The notes beneath the pieces were generated by a model. The model searched no databases. It saw nothing but the letters and a program-made list of their open reading frames with translations, and was not told the origin of the DNA. From Holophagaceae bacterium (GTDB taxonomy: Bacteria > Acidobacteriota > Holophagae > Holophagales > Holophagaceae): DNA of 19,150 bases. This document shows positions 6,250 to 13,966 of the stretch, piece by piece. A program made the translations under genes and the position numbers. Within the stretch, counting starts at the first letter, position 1. The number at the start of each line of letters is the position of its first letter. Location of the stretch: NCBI GenBank assembly GCA_025353305.1, contig JANXQX010000263.1, positions 1 through 19,150 of the forward strand, given 5' to 3'.

Positions 6250-8550
6250 TCAGTGCCCTCCGGTCTGCTGACCGCTCACCACAAGGCCGCGGTTCCCGAA
6301 ACGGGGGTTCACATAGACCTCATTGATGCTGAAGCCTCCGCTCTTCGCGCCCCGCGGAATCGGAATGGCTACGTTGAAGGAGTAGGACATTTGGGCGGCT
6401 TCACAGGTGGCTGGTTTGGGCGCACTGAAGGTCTCCCGCTTGCCGTCCACCCAGACGGATACTTCCAGCACGGTGTAGAAGCTCCCCGCCCATGAATTGC
6501 ACGCGGGCTTCGTGGCCTTGACCGTCCCGGTAACCCGCAGTTCTGAACCGCCGAGCTTGCCCTGGATGCTCCGTGTGTTCGTGAACCCCTCGCTGTCCTT
6601 GGTGGTGTCCGCCGACAACCCGGAGACCTGGTAGGTGATCTGCAGTTGATTGAATGGCTCGGCCGGGAACGTGCCGCCATGGGAAGGAGCGGCCCCCATG
6701 GACTGGAAGGGCGCAGTGATGCGATCCCAGACGCTGGGTTGGGCATCCCTGGGCTTGTCCGCGGGTTTGGGTTTCTCCTCGGGCTTCTTCTGCTCTTTGA
6801 CCGCCGTCTTCTTTTTCTCGGCCTCTTTCGCATCGGAATCCTTCTTTCCCTTTTCGACCTTTTCTTTCTCCTGCTGGATCTTCTCTTTGTCTTGCACGGT
6901 CTTTTTTTCGCGCTCCTGCTTCTCCCGTTCTTCCTCGGTGAGCTTGCGGTCGGCGTTCTTGGCCTGTTTCTCTTTCTCCGCCTTCCAGGCTTCGTGCTGG
7001 AGGCGCAGCAGGGTGGCCTTGTCCTGGTCCTTCTTGGCTTCGATTGATTCCCCGATGCCCTTCATCATCGCTTCGGCCTTGGCCTGGATCAGCTTCAGAA
7101 CTTCGTCGCTGCTGTAGCCCTTGCCGCGGTACACGCCGGTCCAGGCGTTCTGTTCGTTCCAGTCCTTCTCGATCTGCGCCTTCAGCGCCGCTGGATCGTT
7201 CTTGAAGCGCTGGTAGGCGTCCAGCAGTTCCTTCTCACTGGTTCCGAACATGGAGGCCAAGGCGGAATCGGCCTTGCAGTTGTTGACCCAGCCCATGAAG
7301 GCTTCACCTCCCACCTTGACGCCCATCCCCGCCAGTTCCGCCAGGGCCGTGATGGGCATGGTGTGGTAGAGCCCCTGCTTGACGATTTCCAGGGCCATCG
7401 CCTTGTTGCCGCCCTCCTTGTAGGCGCTGTAGATCTGGTAGAGGCTGGCGGCACCCGCGGCACCCCGGAGAGCGATCAGGAGTTCTCCACCCCCAAGGCG
7501 CCCGAGTGTCTTCTGGAAAGCCGAAAGTTCGCCGGCCTCGGCTTTCATGGCCTGGTTGGCCAGCTTCGCGGAAGTGTTGTTCACGAAGGTCTGGGCCTCG
7601 TTGGCGAACTGCTTGGAGGCGGCCTGGATCGCGGCCTCCCGGGTCATCCCGGAACCCACCAGCTTGTTGATGCGGCCCGCCAGGGCTTCCTCCACGCTCT
7701 TCCCCGCCCGCATGGCCGCGGCTTCTTCAAGGATCGGGGCGCCCTTCATGGTGTAGGCCTTCCCGGATCCCACCGCGTCGGCATAGGCGGCCCGCTCCAC
7801 CAGCTTGGCGTTGGCCTTGGCCTGCAGGTCTGGATACCCCTTGAAACTGGAAGCATTCTGCACCGCGGACTGGTTCAGCTCCGACGCGAAGCCCGCCGCG
7901 TCCCCAGGCGTGAACCGGGGGACCGCCTTGCCCAGGTCGTGGAAGGCCGAATCAATGTGGGACTTGCTGATGGTGGCGTTGGCGCCGCTGCCGGTGATGG
8001 CCTCGTAGCCTCCGGTCTTGGCGGAATAGACCTCGAAGAAGCGGCGACCACCCGCGGTCTGGAAAGCCCCGGGTTCCGTGCCGCCCATGGTGTAGACATT
8101 GACATCCAGCTTGCTGATGACTTCATGGCTATGCTGGAGGCCCACCTTGCCTCCGAGCGTCTGCATGAACTCCTGCCTGAAGGCCTTGACCGCTTCCGGA
8201 TTGCGTCCGATGGCGGTGAAGTCGATGTCGCTTTTCAGGGCAAACTTACCCGCATCGTTCCAGGTACCCGTATTGATGAAACCCGCCAGATCCTTGGGGG
8301 CGTATTGGCCGGAAGCCAGCATTTTCCGGACTACCTGCTGCCGGGCTTCCTGCACTGCCTGGACGCGGTAGGCGTTGAACCCCTTGATGACCTCAGTGGG
8401 GACGTTCGGGGCATGGCGGAGGGTGTCCAGGTTCCTCCAGAGCACCGCGTGCTGCTCCGCGGATCCGGTGTAGTTCGAGAGGATTCCGGAGATGTCCTCC
8501 GCCGCAAGCGGCAGGATCAGCAGGAACGGGAGGACGTGGTGGCAGCGCAT
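6250..8550 (-). CDS. Large exported protein with nucleotidyltransferase-like signature, hydrophobic core segments and coiled coil
   Basis: ATG at 8550 (766 residues); a TTG two codons earlier is an alternative. Layout: signal peptide about 1-18 (LPFLLILPLAA, then ED); helical region 20-90; a GT...SDIDFT motif at 95-112 followed by LDVNVYT at 148-154, which matches the G-x-DxD plus third-Asp pattern of polymerase-beta-type nucleotidyltransferases (D108, D110, D149). Then come Ala-rich helices, hydrophobic or glycine-rich segments around 350-375 and 395-423, a very charged Lys/Glu coiled coil at about 500-600, and a beta-rich C-terminus (about 633-766) with two Cys. I do not recognise a named family. 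An exported nucleotidyltransferase fold would be unexpected, so activity is doubtful. It is coupled to the downstream FHA gene. Confidence 0.75.
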   Translation of the reverse strand: MRCHHVLPFLLILPLAAEDISGILSNYTGSAEQHAVLWRNLDTLRHAPNVPTEVIKGFNAYRVQAVQEARQQVVRKMLASGQYAPKDLAGFINTGTWNDAGKFALKSDIDFTAIGRNPEAVKAFRQEFMQTLGGKVGLQHSHEVISKLDVNVYTMGGTEPGAFQTAGGRRFFEVYSAKTGGYEAITGSGANATISKSHIDSAFHDLGKAVPRFTPGDAAGFASELNQSAVQNASSFKGYPDLQAKANAKLVERAAYADAVGSGKAYTMKGAPILEEAAAMRAGKSVEEALAGRINKLVGSGMTREAAIQAASKQFANEAQTFVNNTSAKLANQAMKAEAGELSAFQKTLGRLGGGELLIALRGAAGAASLYQIYSAYKEGGNKAMALEIVKQGLYHTMPITALAELAGMGVKVGGEAFMGWVNNCKADSALASMFGTSEKELLDAYQRFKNDPAALKAQIEKDWNEQNAWTGVYRGKGYSSDEVLKLIQAKAEAMMKGIGESIEAKKDQDKATLLRLQHEAWKAEKEKQAKNADRKLTEEEREKQEREKKTVQDKEKIQQEKEKVEKGKKDSDAKEAEKKKTAVKEQKKPEEKPKPADKPRDAQPSVWDRITAPFQSMGAAPSHGGTFPAEPFNQLQITYQVSGLSADTTKDSEGFTNTRSIQGKLGGSELRVTGTVKATKPACNSWAGSFYTVLEVSVWVDGKRETFSAPKPATCEAAQMSYSFNVAIPIPRGAKSGGFSINEVYVNPRFGNRGLVVSGQQTGGH

Positions 8551-8574
8551 GGGCAAACTCGGCGGATACGAGCC

Positions 8575-8603
8575 AGTCTAGATGGGCGCCGGACCAGCCA
8601 CAA
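8575..8603 (-). promoter_or_regulatory. Candidate promoter for the exported-protein/FHA unit
   Basis: On the minus strand, TTGTGG (8598-8603) and TAGACT (8575-8580) are separated by 17 bases, about 24 bases upstream of the ATG at 8550. The -35 matches consensus at 3 of 6 positions and the -10 at 4 of 6, so this is a modest candidate. Confidence 0.35.
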
Positions 8604-8629
8604 GAAAACCCATCCCCGATTGGGTTTTC
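8604..8629. promoter_or_regulatory. Inverted repeat GAAAACCCA-N8-TGGGTTTTC in divergent intergenic region
   Basis: A perfect 9-bp inverted repeat with an 8-base centre lies between the divergent genes starting at 8550 (-) and 8732 (+), immediately upstream of the candidate minus-strand -35. It could be an operator for a dimeric regulator or an RNA hairpin. GATGGG at 8581-8586 can alternatively pair with CCCATC at 8609-8614, which would compete with this stem. Confidence 0.5.
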
Positions 8630-8731
8630 CTGACTAGACCGCCTCTGGGGGCAAACCAGCACTGGTCAAGGCGAGCTGCGGCGCCTGAATACAAGGCTCG
8701 ACTCTTTTTCGGGTGCGGCTTACGCTGCCTC

Positions 8732-9136
8732 ATGCCTTCTTCGCCATTCAGTTCTGTCCGCAGCGTTTTCCGGGCCGTCGCCGCGACCATCGTGCCTGAA
8801 GCGGCACGGCTGGATGAGCATGGCTGGCTGGAGCTGGAAGGCATCATCGGGGCTGCGCTGGAAGCCCGGCCTACCGGGATTCGCCGTCAATTGACGCTCT
8901 TCATCAGCGCCCTTGATATCCTGCCGATCTTCCGTTATGGGCGCACCTTCCGGGGCCTCGATCCAACACGCCGCAATCTGTTTCTCCTCCGGATCCAGGA
9001 TGCCCCGCTGCTCCTGCTCCGGCGGGGTTTCTGGGGCCTGCGGACCCTGATCTTCATGGGTTATTACGGTCGCGAAGAGGGGCGCGCCGAAACCGGCTAC
9101 CGGGCCGATCCGCGTGGTTGGGAGGCCCCCCGATGA
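8732..9136 (+). CDS. Gluconate 2-dehydrogenase subunit 3-like small protein
   Basis: A 134-residue protein from ATG 8732; the frame is open further upstream but those residues look non-coding. The pattern FRAVAATIVPEA near the start, FRGLDPTRRNLFLLRIQD in the middle, then LRRGFWGLRTLIFMGYYG and a C-terminal GYRADPRGW is typical of the small partner subunit of GMC-type dehydrogenases (gluconate 2-dehydrogenase subunit 3 family). The Tat signal often present in that family is missing, which suggests a cytoplasmic complex. There is no clear ribosome-binding site before this ATG. Its TGA overlaps the next gene's ATG (ATGA), as expected for a subunit made with its flavoprotein partner. It likely stabilises or anchors the GMC enzyme. 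Confidence 0.7.
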   Translation: MPSSPFSSVRSVFRAVAATIVPEAARLDEHGWLELEGIIGAALEARPTGIRRQLTLFISALDILPIFRYGRTFRGLDPTRRNLFLLRIQDAPLLLLRRGFWGLRTLIFMGYYGREEGRAETGYRADPRGWEAPR

Positions 9137-10632
9137 TCGAGAAAAATTACGACGTGGTGATCGTGGGCTCCGGCGCCGGCGGGGGCACCGTCGCCGAGGA
9201 ACTTGGCGAGCTGGCCCGGGATGGAAAGAAAATCCTGGTTCTGGAAAAAGGACCCCGGTTTGATGATTCCGAATTCGATGGACACGAGCTGTCCATGGCC
9301 CCTTCCCTTTATGGAGAGGAAGGCGGATTCCTGACCGCGGAAGGCACCATGACCCTCGCCTTCGGGTCGGCCTACGGTGGTTCGACGGTTGTCTATACGG
9401 GGACCTCCATGCAACCCCCGGAACGGGTGATTCGTAGCTGGGGAGTTCCCGGGCTCGACTTTTCGGATCTTGATGCCAGTGCCAGGAAATACGCCGACGA
9501 GAACGGCGTGCATCTGCTGCCCAAAGATTTATTGAACGAAAACAATCTGTTATTCGTCGAAGGATGCGAAAAGGCCGGATACCGGGCCGAGCAGTTCCCC
9601 ATCAACGTCCGCGGGTGCAAGGGCTCCAGCCTCTGCAACCTCGGCTGCCCCAACGCCGCCAAGCAGGGCACCCATCGTGTCCAGCTCCCCGCCGCCGAGC
9701 GGGCCGGCGTGGAGGTCGTCACGCGGGCCGAGGCCATCCGCATCGAGGAGCGGGCTATCGTGGCCTGTGTCCAGGAAAAGAAGCCCGGTGCGAAAGGCCT
9801 TCCCTCGGAGTGGGCCCCCGGCGAGTACCGCATCAAGGCCGGTGCGATCGTGCTCGCGGGCAGCGCTGTCGGCACGCCGGCGCTGCTGCTCCGCTCCAAC
9901 CTACCGGGCATCTCGGGGCGCGTCGGCGAAGGCTTCACCTGCCACCCCGCGCATATCCTGGCCGCCGAACATGCCCGCCCCATCACGAATGATGTCGGCC
10001 ATCCGAAAAGTTTTTTCCTGGACCGCTCCGTGGAGGAAGGTTTCCTGCTTGAAACCTGCATGTACTTCCCCTTCACCACCGCGAAGAACCTCGCGGGTTT
10101 CGGCGCTCCCCATTCCAAGCTGATGCACGCCTTTCCAAGGCTGCAGATGATCCTGGTCCTCGCTTGCGACAAGGCGGTTCCCGGCAACCGGGTCACCGTG
10201 GACCGGGCCGGAAAGCCGGTGGTCCACTACCGTTTTACACCTGAGGTGATCACGTCGCTCATCTGCGCCACCCGCGCTTCGGCGCGAATCTTTTTCGCGG
10301 CAGGAGCGCTGCGGGTCCACGCGCCATCGGCCGATCCGCCGCTGCTCGAAAGCAGCGAAATTCCTGACATCGATGAACGGATCGATGAACGGCATTTCAA
10401 GGAAGGCAAGATTTCCGTATCGGCAGCGCATCTGATGGGCGGTTGTGGAATGGGCTCGGGCCCTTCGGATTCCGTGACCGATTCCTATGGCAGAGTGCAT
10501 GGAATTCCGTGGCTCCGCGTGGCCGACGCGAGTCTGTTTCCCGACTCCCTGGAAATCAATCCCTACCTGACCATCATGGCGCTCGCGGGCCGCGTGGCCG
10601 GAAAACTGCTGGAGGAAAAAGCATGGCAATGA
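9133..10632 (+). CDS. GMC family FAD-dependent oxidoreductase
   Basis: A 499-residue flavoprotein. The ATG at 9133 overlaps the preceding stop and follows GGGAGG. The FAD dinucleotide-binding motif VIVGSGAGGG is at residues 9-18, with the matching acidic end of the next strand at VLEKGPR. The C-terminal GMC signature is clear: HLMGGCGMG (H433) and NPYLTIMALAGRVAGKLL (N476). These are 43 residues apart, the usual spacing of the catalytic His/Asn pair. A Cys cluster (C162, C168, C172, in CKGSSLCNLGCPNAAK) resembles that in long-chain alcohol oxidase/dehydrogenase-like GMC enzymes. The expected reaction is oxidation of an alcohol to aldehyde or ketone; substrate and electron acceptor are unknown. 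It has no signal peptide. The last codons overlap the start of the ThDP enzyme. Confidence 0.9.
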   Translation: MIEKNYDVVIVGSGAGGGTVAEELGELARDGKKILVLEKGPRFDDSEFDGHELSMAPSLYGEEGGFLTAEGTMTLAFGSAYGGSTVVYTGTSMQPPERVIRSWGVPGLDFSDLDASARKYADENGVHLLPKDLLNENNLLFVEGCEKAGYRAEQFPINVRGCKGSSLCNLGCPNAAKQGTHRVQLPAAERAGVEVVTRAEAIRIEERAIVACVQEKKPGAKGLPSEWAPGEYRIKAGAIVLAGSAVGTPALLLRSNLPGISGRVGEGFTCHPAHILAAEHARPITNDVGHPKSFFLDRSVEEGFLLETCMYFPFTTAKNLAGFGAPHSKLMHAFPRLQMILVLACDKAVPGNRVTVDRAGKPVVHYRFTPEVITSLICATRASARIFFAAGALRVHAPSADPPLLESSEIPDIDERIDERHFKEGKISVSAAHLMGGCGMGSGPSDSVTDSYGRVHGIPWLRVADASLFPDSLEINPYLTIMALAGRVAGKLLEEKAWQ

Positions 10633-12338
10633 CCGGCGCGGCACACGTACTGCGGGCTCTGGAGGATGAAGGCATCCGCCTGGCCTTCGGGATTCCAGGA
10701 ACCCACAACATCGAGCTTTACGATCTGCTTGTCGCATCCAAGACTGTGCGGCCGATCCTGGTGACGGACGAGCAGAGCGCTTCCTTCATGGCCGACGCCG
10801 CCTGGCGGGCGTCGGGAACCATGGCCTGCGTCAACGTGGTGCCTGGCGCCGGTCTGACCCACGCCATGTCCGGCATCGCCGAAGCCTTCATGGACGGGAT
10901 CCCGATGCTGGTGCTCGGCTGCGGCATCCGGCGCGATACGGGAAAGGCCTACCAGTTGCATGACGTGGACCAGCTGGCCTTGGCCGCACCCGTCACGAAA
11001 GGAACTTTCCGTCCTGAACGCGGCGAAGAGATCTATGGAACCATCCGGCGGGCCTGCCGTCTGGCCCGGGAAGGTTGCCCCGGGCCGGTTTTTGTCGAAA
11101 TACCGGCAAATCTCTACATCCTCGGGCAACCAGAATCGGCTCCTTGGCAGGATGAGAAGTCGATCACTCAGCCGATATCCCCGGAGCTGTTGAAGCAATG
11201 TGCCGAGGTGCTCTCGAGATCCAAGCATCCGCTCATCTATCTGGGACTGGGCGCTGCGGGCGCCGGCGCTGACCTGGTCACCCTGGCCGAAAAGCTCGAA
11301 GCCCCGGTTTCCAGCACCTTCCAGGGCAAGGGCGTATTCCCCGAGAGCCATCCTCTGTTCATGTGGCCCGGCTTCGGCGCTGCAGCTCCCTCGTTCGCCC
11401 GTGTCGTGGCGGGTGGATGCGACGCCACGCTCGCGATCGGGTGCCGCTTCGGTGAAGTCGCCACAGGCAGTTATGGGTTGACCCCGCCCGCGCCGCTCAT
11501 CCACGTGGACATCGATCCCGATGTGCCGGGAAGGAATTTCCCCGCCGATATCTCCGTCAACTGCGATGCGGCGGAGTTCGTCCGGGCTCTCCTGCCATTG
11601 CTTTCCAGCAGGGCCGAAAGCGACTATCTCCGTAACCGGATCCAGGCAGGCCGCGCCGAAGCCGCCGCCGAGATCCACTCGCCATCCGAGAGTGGCGTAT
11701 CGCCTGGGCTGTTGCTGAAGAACCTTCAGAAGGTCTTCGGGCCCGAAACAATTTTCACAAGTGATAGTGGCAATGGTACTTTTTTGGCCATTGAAGGTCT
11801 GGTTCTGGATAAACCCGGCCGGCTGCTCGGCCCCATGGATTACTCCTGCATGGGTTATTCCGTGCCCGCCGCCATTGGCGCAAAGCTCGCCTGCCCGGGT
11901 GTCCCGGTGGTCGCCCTCGCCGGTGATGGCGCGTTCCTGATGACGGGGCTTGAAATGCTGACCGCCGCAAGCCTGGGCGTGGCCGCCGCGTTCCTGGTGC
12001 TTCGGGACCGCGAGCTGGCGCAGATCGCGCAGTTCCAAGGCGTTGCCTACAACCGGAAAGCCTGCAGCGAACTTCCCGATTACGATCTCGCGGCGATCAG
12101 CGCCGGTGTTGGCGTTGAATGCCTGCAGCTCAAATCGGATGCGGACATCGCCCTGGTCCTGGAACGCGCGAAAGCCATCCTTTCAGAAGGACGCCCTGTC
12201 GCCATCGACGTGGCTATTGATTACTCGCGAAAAACCTTCTTCACCAAGGGCGTGGTCCGGACGACCCTGGGCAGGCTCCCCTGGATGGATCGCATCCGCT
12301 TCGTGGGGCGGGCGGTGGGGCGGAAAATCTTCGAATGA
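10623..12338 (+). CDS. Thiamine-diphosphate-dependent enzyme (acetolactate synthase-like)
   Basis: I chose ATG 10623 over ATG 10629 because GGAGG (10611-10615) sits 7 bases upstream. The 571-residue product has the three-domain layout of the acetolactate synthase/decarboxylase group. The N-terminal PYR domain has FGIPGTHN and Glu50 in TDEQSAS, the usual ThDP-activating Glu. The middle domain has DVDIDPDV-type ends (HVDIDPD). The C-terminal PP domain has GDG at 434-436. The Mg2+/ThDP motif is altered: where relatives have Asn-Asn, this protein has RDRE (461-464), so D462 stands at the second metal ligand, 27 residues after D435. Substrate unknown; a 2-oxoacid or acyloin-type C-C reaction is likely. 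It overlaps the GMC gene by 10 bases. Confidence 0.85.
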   Translation: MAMTGAAHVLRALEDEGIRLAFGIPGTHNIELYDLLVASKTVRPILVTDEQSASFMADAAWRASGTMACVNVVPGAGLTHAMSGIAEAFMDGIPMLVLGCGIRRDTGKAYQLHDVDQLALAAPVTKGTFRPERGEEIYGTIRRACRLAREGCPGPVFVEIPANLYILGQPESAPWQDEKSITQPISPELLKQCAEVLSRSKHPLIYLGLGAAGAGADLVTLAEKLEAPVSSTFQGKGVFPESHPLFMWPGFGAAAPSFARVVAGGCDATLAIGCRFGEVATGSYGLTPPAPLIHVDIDPDVPGRNFPADISVNCDAAEFVRALLPLLSSRAESDYLRNRIQAGRAEAAAEIHSPSESGVSPGLLLKNLQKVFGPETIFTSDSGNGTFLAIEGLVLDKPGRLLGPMDYSCMGYSVPAAIGAKLACPGVPVVALAGDGAFLMTGLEMLTAASLGVAAAFLVLRDRELAQIAQFQGVAYNRKACSELPDYDLAAISAGVGVECLQLKSDADIALVLERAKAILSEGRPVAIDVAIDYSRKTFFTKGVVRTTLGRLPWMDRIRFVGRAVGRKIFE

Positions 12339-12377
12339 GAGCTCAGCGAACGAAACAGTTGCGACCTAGCGTCTCGG

Positions 12378-12404
12378 CCATGACGCCGGCTGCATGGATT
12401 TTTT
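12378..12404 (+). terminator. Weak candidate terminator after the GMC/ThDP operon
   Basis: CCATG (12378-12382) and CATGG (12393-12397) form a short stem around a 10-base loop, followed after one A by six T (12399-12404). The 5-bp stem is short, so the call is tentative. The rest of the 12339-12626 gap shows no other clear signal apart from a possible TACAAT -10 box at 12548-12553 without a good -35. Confidence 0.3.
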
Positions 12405-12626
12405 CAAATGGGTTGTATGAGCTGCTGGGGGATGGAATGGGAGATGCTCCGCATCGATGGCCACACCTATGTCGACACCTTTTGGAGCGGGTGGGCCCGA
12501 TAAGGTGAATCATCAGGTCCCGACTGCTCATTCCACAAATGATCCCGTACAATGGACCCAAGCCCGCTTCTGGTCAGGAAGGGGCTTTCCGGTTCAGTCC
12601 CTGTTCCCATTTTTCTGGAGGCGGCC

Positions 12627-13841
12627 ATGTCCACCGTTACCTCGAAAGCGTCAGAATTCATCGAACTAGAAAACCGCTACGGCGCGCACAACTACTCTCC
12701 CCTGGATGTAGTCTGCGCGAGGGCCGAAGGGGTGTTCCTGGAGGACGTGGACGGCAAGAAATACATGGATTTCCTGGCGGCCTATTCCGCGGTGAACCAG
12801 GGGCATAACCACCCGCGCATCGCCAAGGCCATGATTGATCAGGTGCAGAAACTGGCGCTCACCAGCCGCGCCTTCCGCAACGACCAGTTTCCGGTGCTGC
12901 TCGAAAAACTCTGCAAACTGACAGGTTTCGACAAGGCCCTGCTCATGAACAGCGGCGCCGAAGCCGTCGAGACCGCCCTCAAGGCCATGCGGAAATGGGG
13001 CTACGACAAGAAGGGCATCGAGTACCCCAAGGCCGAAATCATCGTCGCCGATGGCAATTTCCACGGCCGCACCACCACCATCGTGGGCTTCAGCACGGAC
13101 CCCGACAGCACCAGCCGTTTCGGTCCCTTCACGCCGGGATTCGCCGTGGTCGAATATGGCAGTCTGGAGGCGGTGAAGGCCGCCATCACGCCCAACACCT
13201 GCGCCGTGTTCGTGGAACCCATCCAGGGCGAGGCCGGCGTTGTCATTCCGCCCAAGGGTTATCTCAAGGGCCTGCGCGAGATCTGCACCGCCAGCAACAT
13301 CCTGCTGATCCTCGACGAGATCCAATCGGGCCTGGGCCGCACGGGCAAGCTGTTCGCGTTCGAACATGAAGGCATCCGCCCCGACGGCATCACCATCGGC
13401 AAGGCGCTTTCCGGCGGCTTGTACCCAGTCTCGGCTTTCCTCTCGTCGGACGAAGTGATGGACGTTTTCACGCCGGGCATCCATGGTTCGACCTATGGCG
13501 GCAATCCGCTGGCATGCGCCGTGGCCGGGGCCGCGCTGGACGTGCTGGTGGACGAAAAGCTCGTCGAACGCGCCGCTGAGCTGGGCGCCTACTTGAAGAC
13601 GAAACTCGAAGCCATCCCCAAGGCCAAGATCAACGCGATCCGCTGCATCGGCCTGTGGGCAGGTGTGGACCTGAAACCCGAAGCCGGCGGCGCCCGGAAA
13701 TACTGCTACGCCCTGAAGGACCGCGGGATGCTCTGCAAGGACACCCACGTGAACACCATCCGCCTCGCCCCGCCCCTGGTCATCACCAGGGAGCAGATCG
13801 ATTGGGCCGTGCAGCAGCTGACCGAGGTTCTCGCGGGCTAG
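12627..13841 (+). CDS. rocD: Ornithine--oxo-acid aminotransferase
   Basis: A 404-residue class-III PLP aminotransferase. It transfers the delta-amino group of ornithine to 2-oxoglutarate, giving glutamate semialdehyde and glutamate (arginine/ornithine catabolism and proline synthesis). The ATG at 12627 is preceded by GGAGG with 5-base spacing. The N-terminal YGAHNYSPLDVV and GKKYMDFLAAYSAVNQGH stretches are characteristic of ornithine aminotransferase rather than of acetylornithine or GABA enzymes. PLP-site residues are visible: SGAEA (109-113), D230 in LILDEIQSGLGRTG, and K259 in GKALSGG as the Schiff-base lysine. Length fits the family. It stands alone, convergent with the Rieske-flavoprotein gene; the ThDP operon ends ~290 bases upstream. 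Confidence 0.93.
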   Translation: MSTVTSKASEFIELENRYGAHNYSPLDVVCARAEGVFLEDVDGKKYMDFLAAYSAVNQGHNHPRIAKAMIDQVQKLALTSRAFRNDQFPVLLEKLCKLTGFDKALLMNSGAEAVETALKAMRKWGYDKKGIEYPKAEIIVADGNFHGRTTTIVGFSTDPDSTSRFGPFTPGFAVVEYGSLEAVKAAITPNTCAVFVEPIQGEAGVVIPPKGYLKGLREICTASNILLILDEIQSGLGRTGKLFAFEHEGIRPDGITIGKALSGGLYPVSAFLSSDEVMDVFTPGIHGSTYGGNPLACAVAGAALDVLVDEKLVERAAELGAYLKTKLEAIPKAKINAIRCIGLWAGVDLKPEAGGARKYCYALKDRGMLCKDTHVNTIRLAPPLVITREQIDWAVQQLTEVLAG

Positions 13842-13890
13842 GGCCGTCCTTCCTAAAGAATATTTTTCATCCCTACGGCAAAAAGCCCTC

Positions 13891-13923
13891 CGAAAAGTGC
13901 GTTGAGAAATCAACGCACCGGAG
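13891..13923 (-). terminator. Hairpin terminator between convergent genes
   Basis: GTGCGTTGA (13897-13905) and TCAACGCAC (13910-13918) form a perfect 9-bp stem with a GAAA loop (read on +). Read on the minus strand, the hairpin is followed at once by TTTT, as expected for a Rho-independent terminator of the Rieske-flavoprotein gene. CTCCG/CGGAG can extend the stem across an AAAA bulge. It may also stop rocD transcripts from the other side. Confidence 0.7.
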
Positions 13924-13945
13924 CGCCTTATTTTGCCTGCCAAAG

Positions 13946-13965
13946 GTCCGCAGGCGCTGCGGGCC
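13946..13965 (-). other. Second hairpin directly after the Rieske-flavoprotein stop
   Basis: GGTCCGCAG and CTGCGGGCC pair as a 9-bp stem, with one T-G position, around a GCG loop. The hairpin is immediately downstream of the TAA at 13967-13969 (minus strand) and ahead of the terminator hairpin, so two stems lie in tandem. It could protect the 3' end of the mRNA. Confidence 0.5.
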
Positions 13966-13966
13966 C

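Noticed and set aside
7363..8637. 424-codon plus-strand open frame opposite the exported protein
   Set aside because: The GC-rich reverse frame stays open by codon bias; the translation is His/Gly/Arg/Leu-rich with no motif, while the minus strand shows a signal peptide, coiled coil and coupling to the FHA gene.
10563..12038. 491-codon minus-strand open frame opposite the ThDP enzyme
   Set aside because: Shadow of a recognised enzyme on the plus strand; the translation shows no conserved domain.
12417..12503. 28-codon Trp-rich plus-strand ORF (MSCWGMEWEMLRIDGHTYVD and onward) before rocD
   Set aside because: The composition is intriguing for a leader peptide, but it has no ribosome-binding site, no attenuator hairpin follows, and four Trp codons can arise by chance in this sequence.
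12343..12561. 72-codon minus-strand ORF in the gap before rocD
   Set aside because: No ribosome-binding site, Arg/Cys/Ser-rich low-complexity middle and no recognisable domain; it could be a decayed fragment but this cannot be supported.
12666..13943. 425-codon minus-strand open frame opposite rocD
   Set aside because: Shadow frame; rocD on the plus strand has intact PLP-site residues and a good ribosome-binding site.
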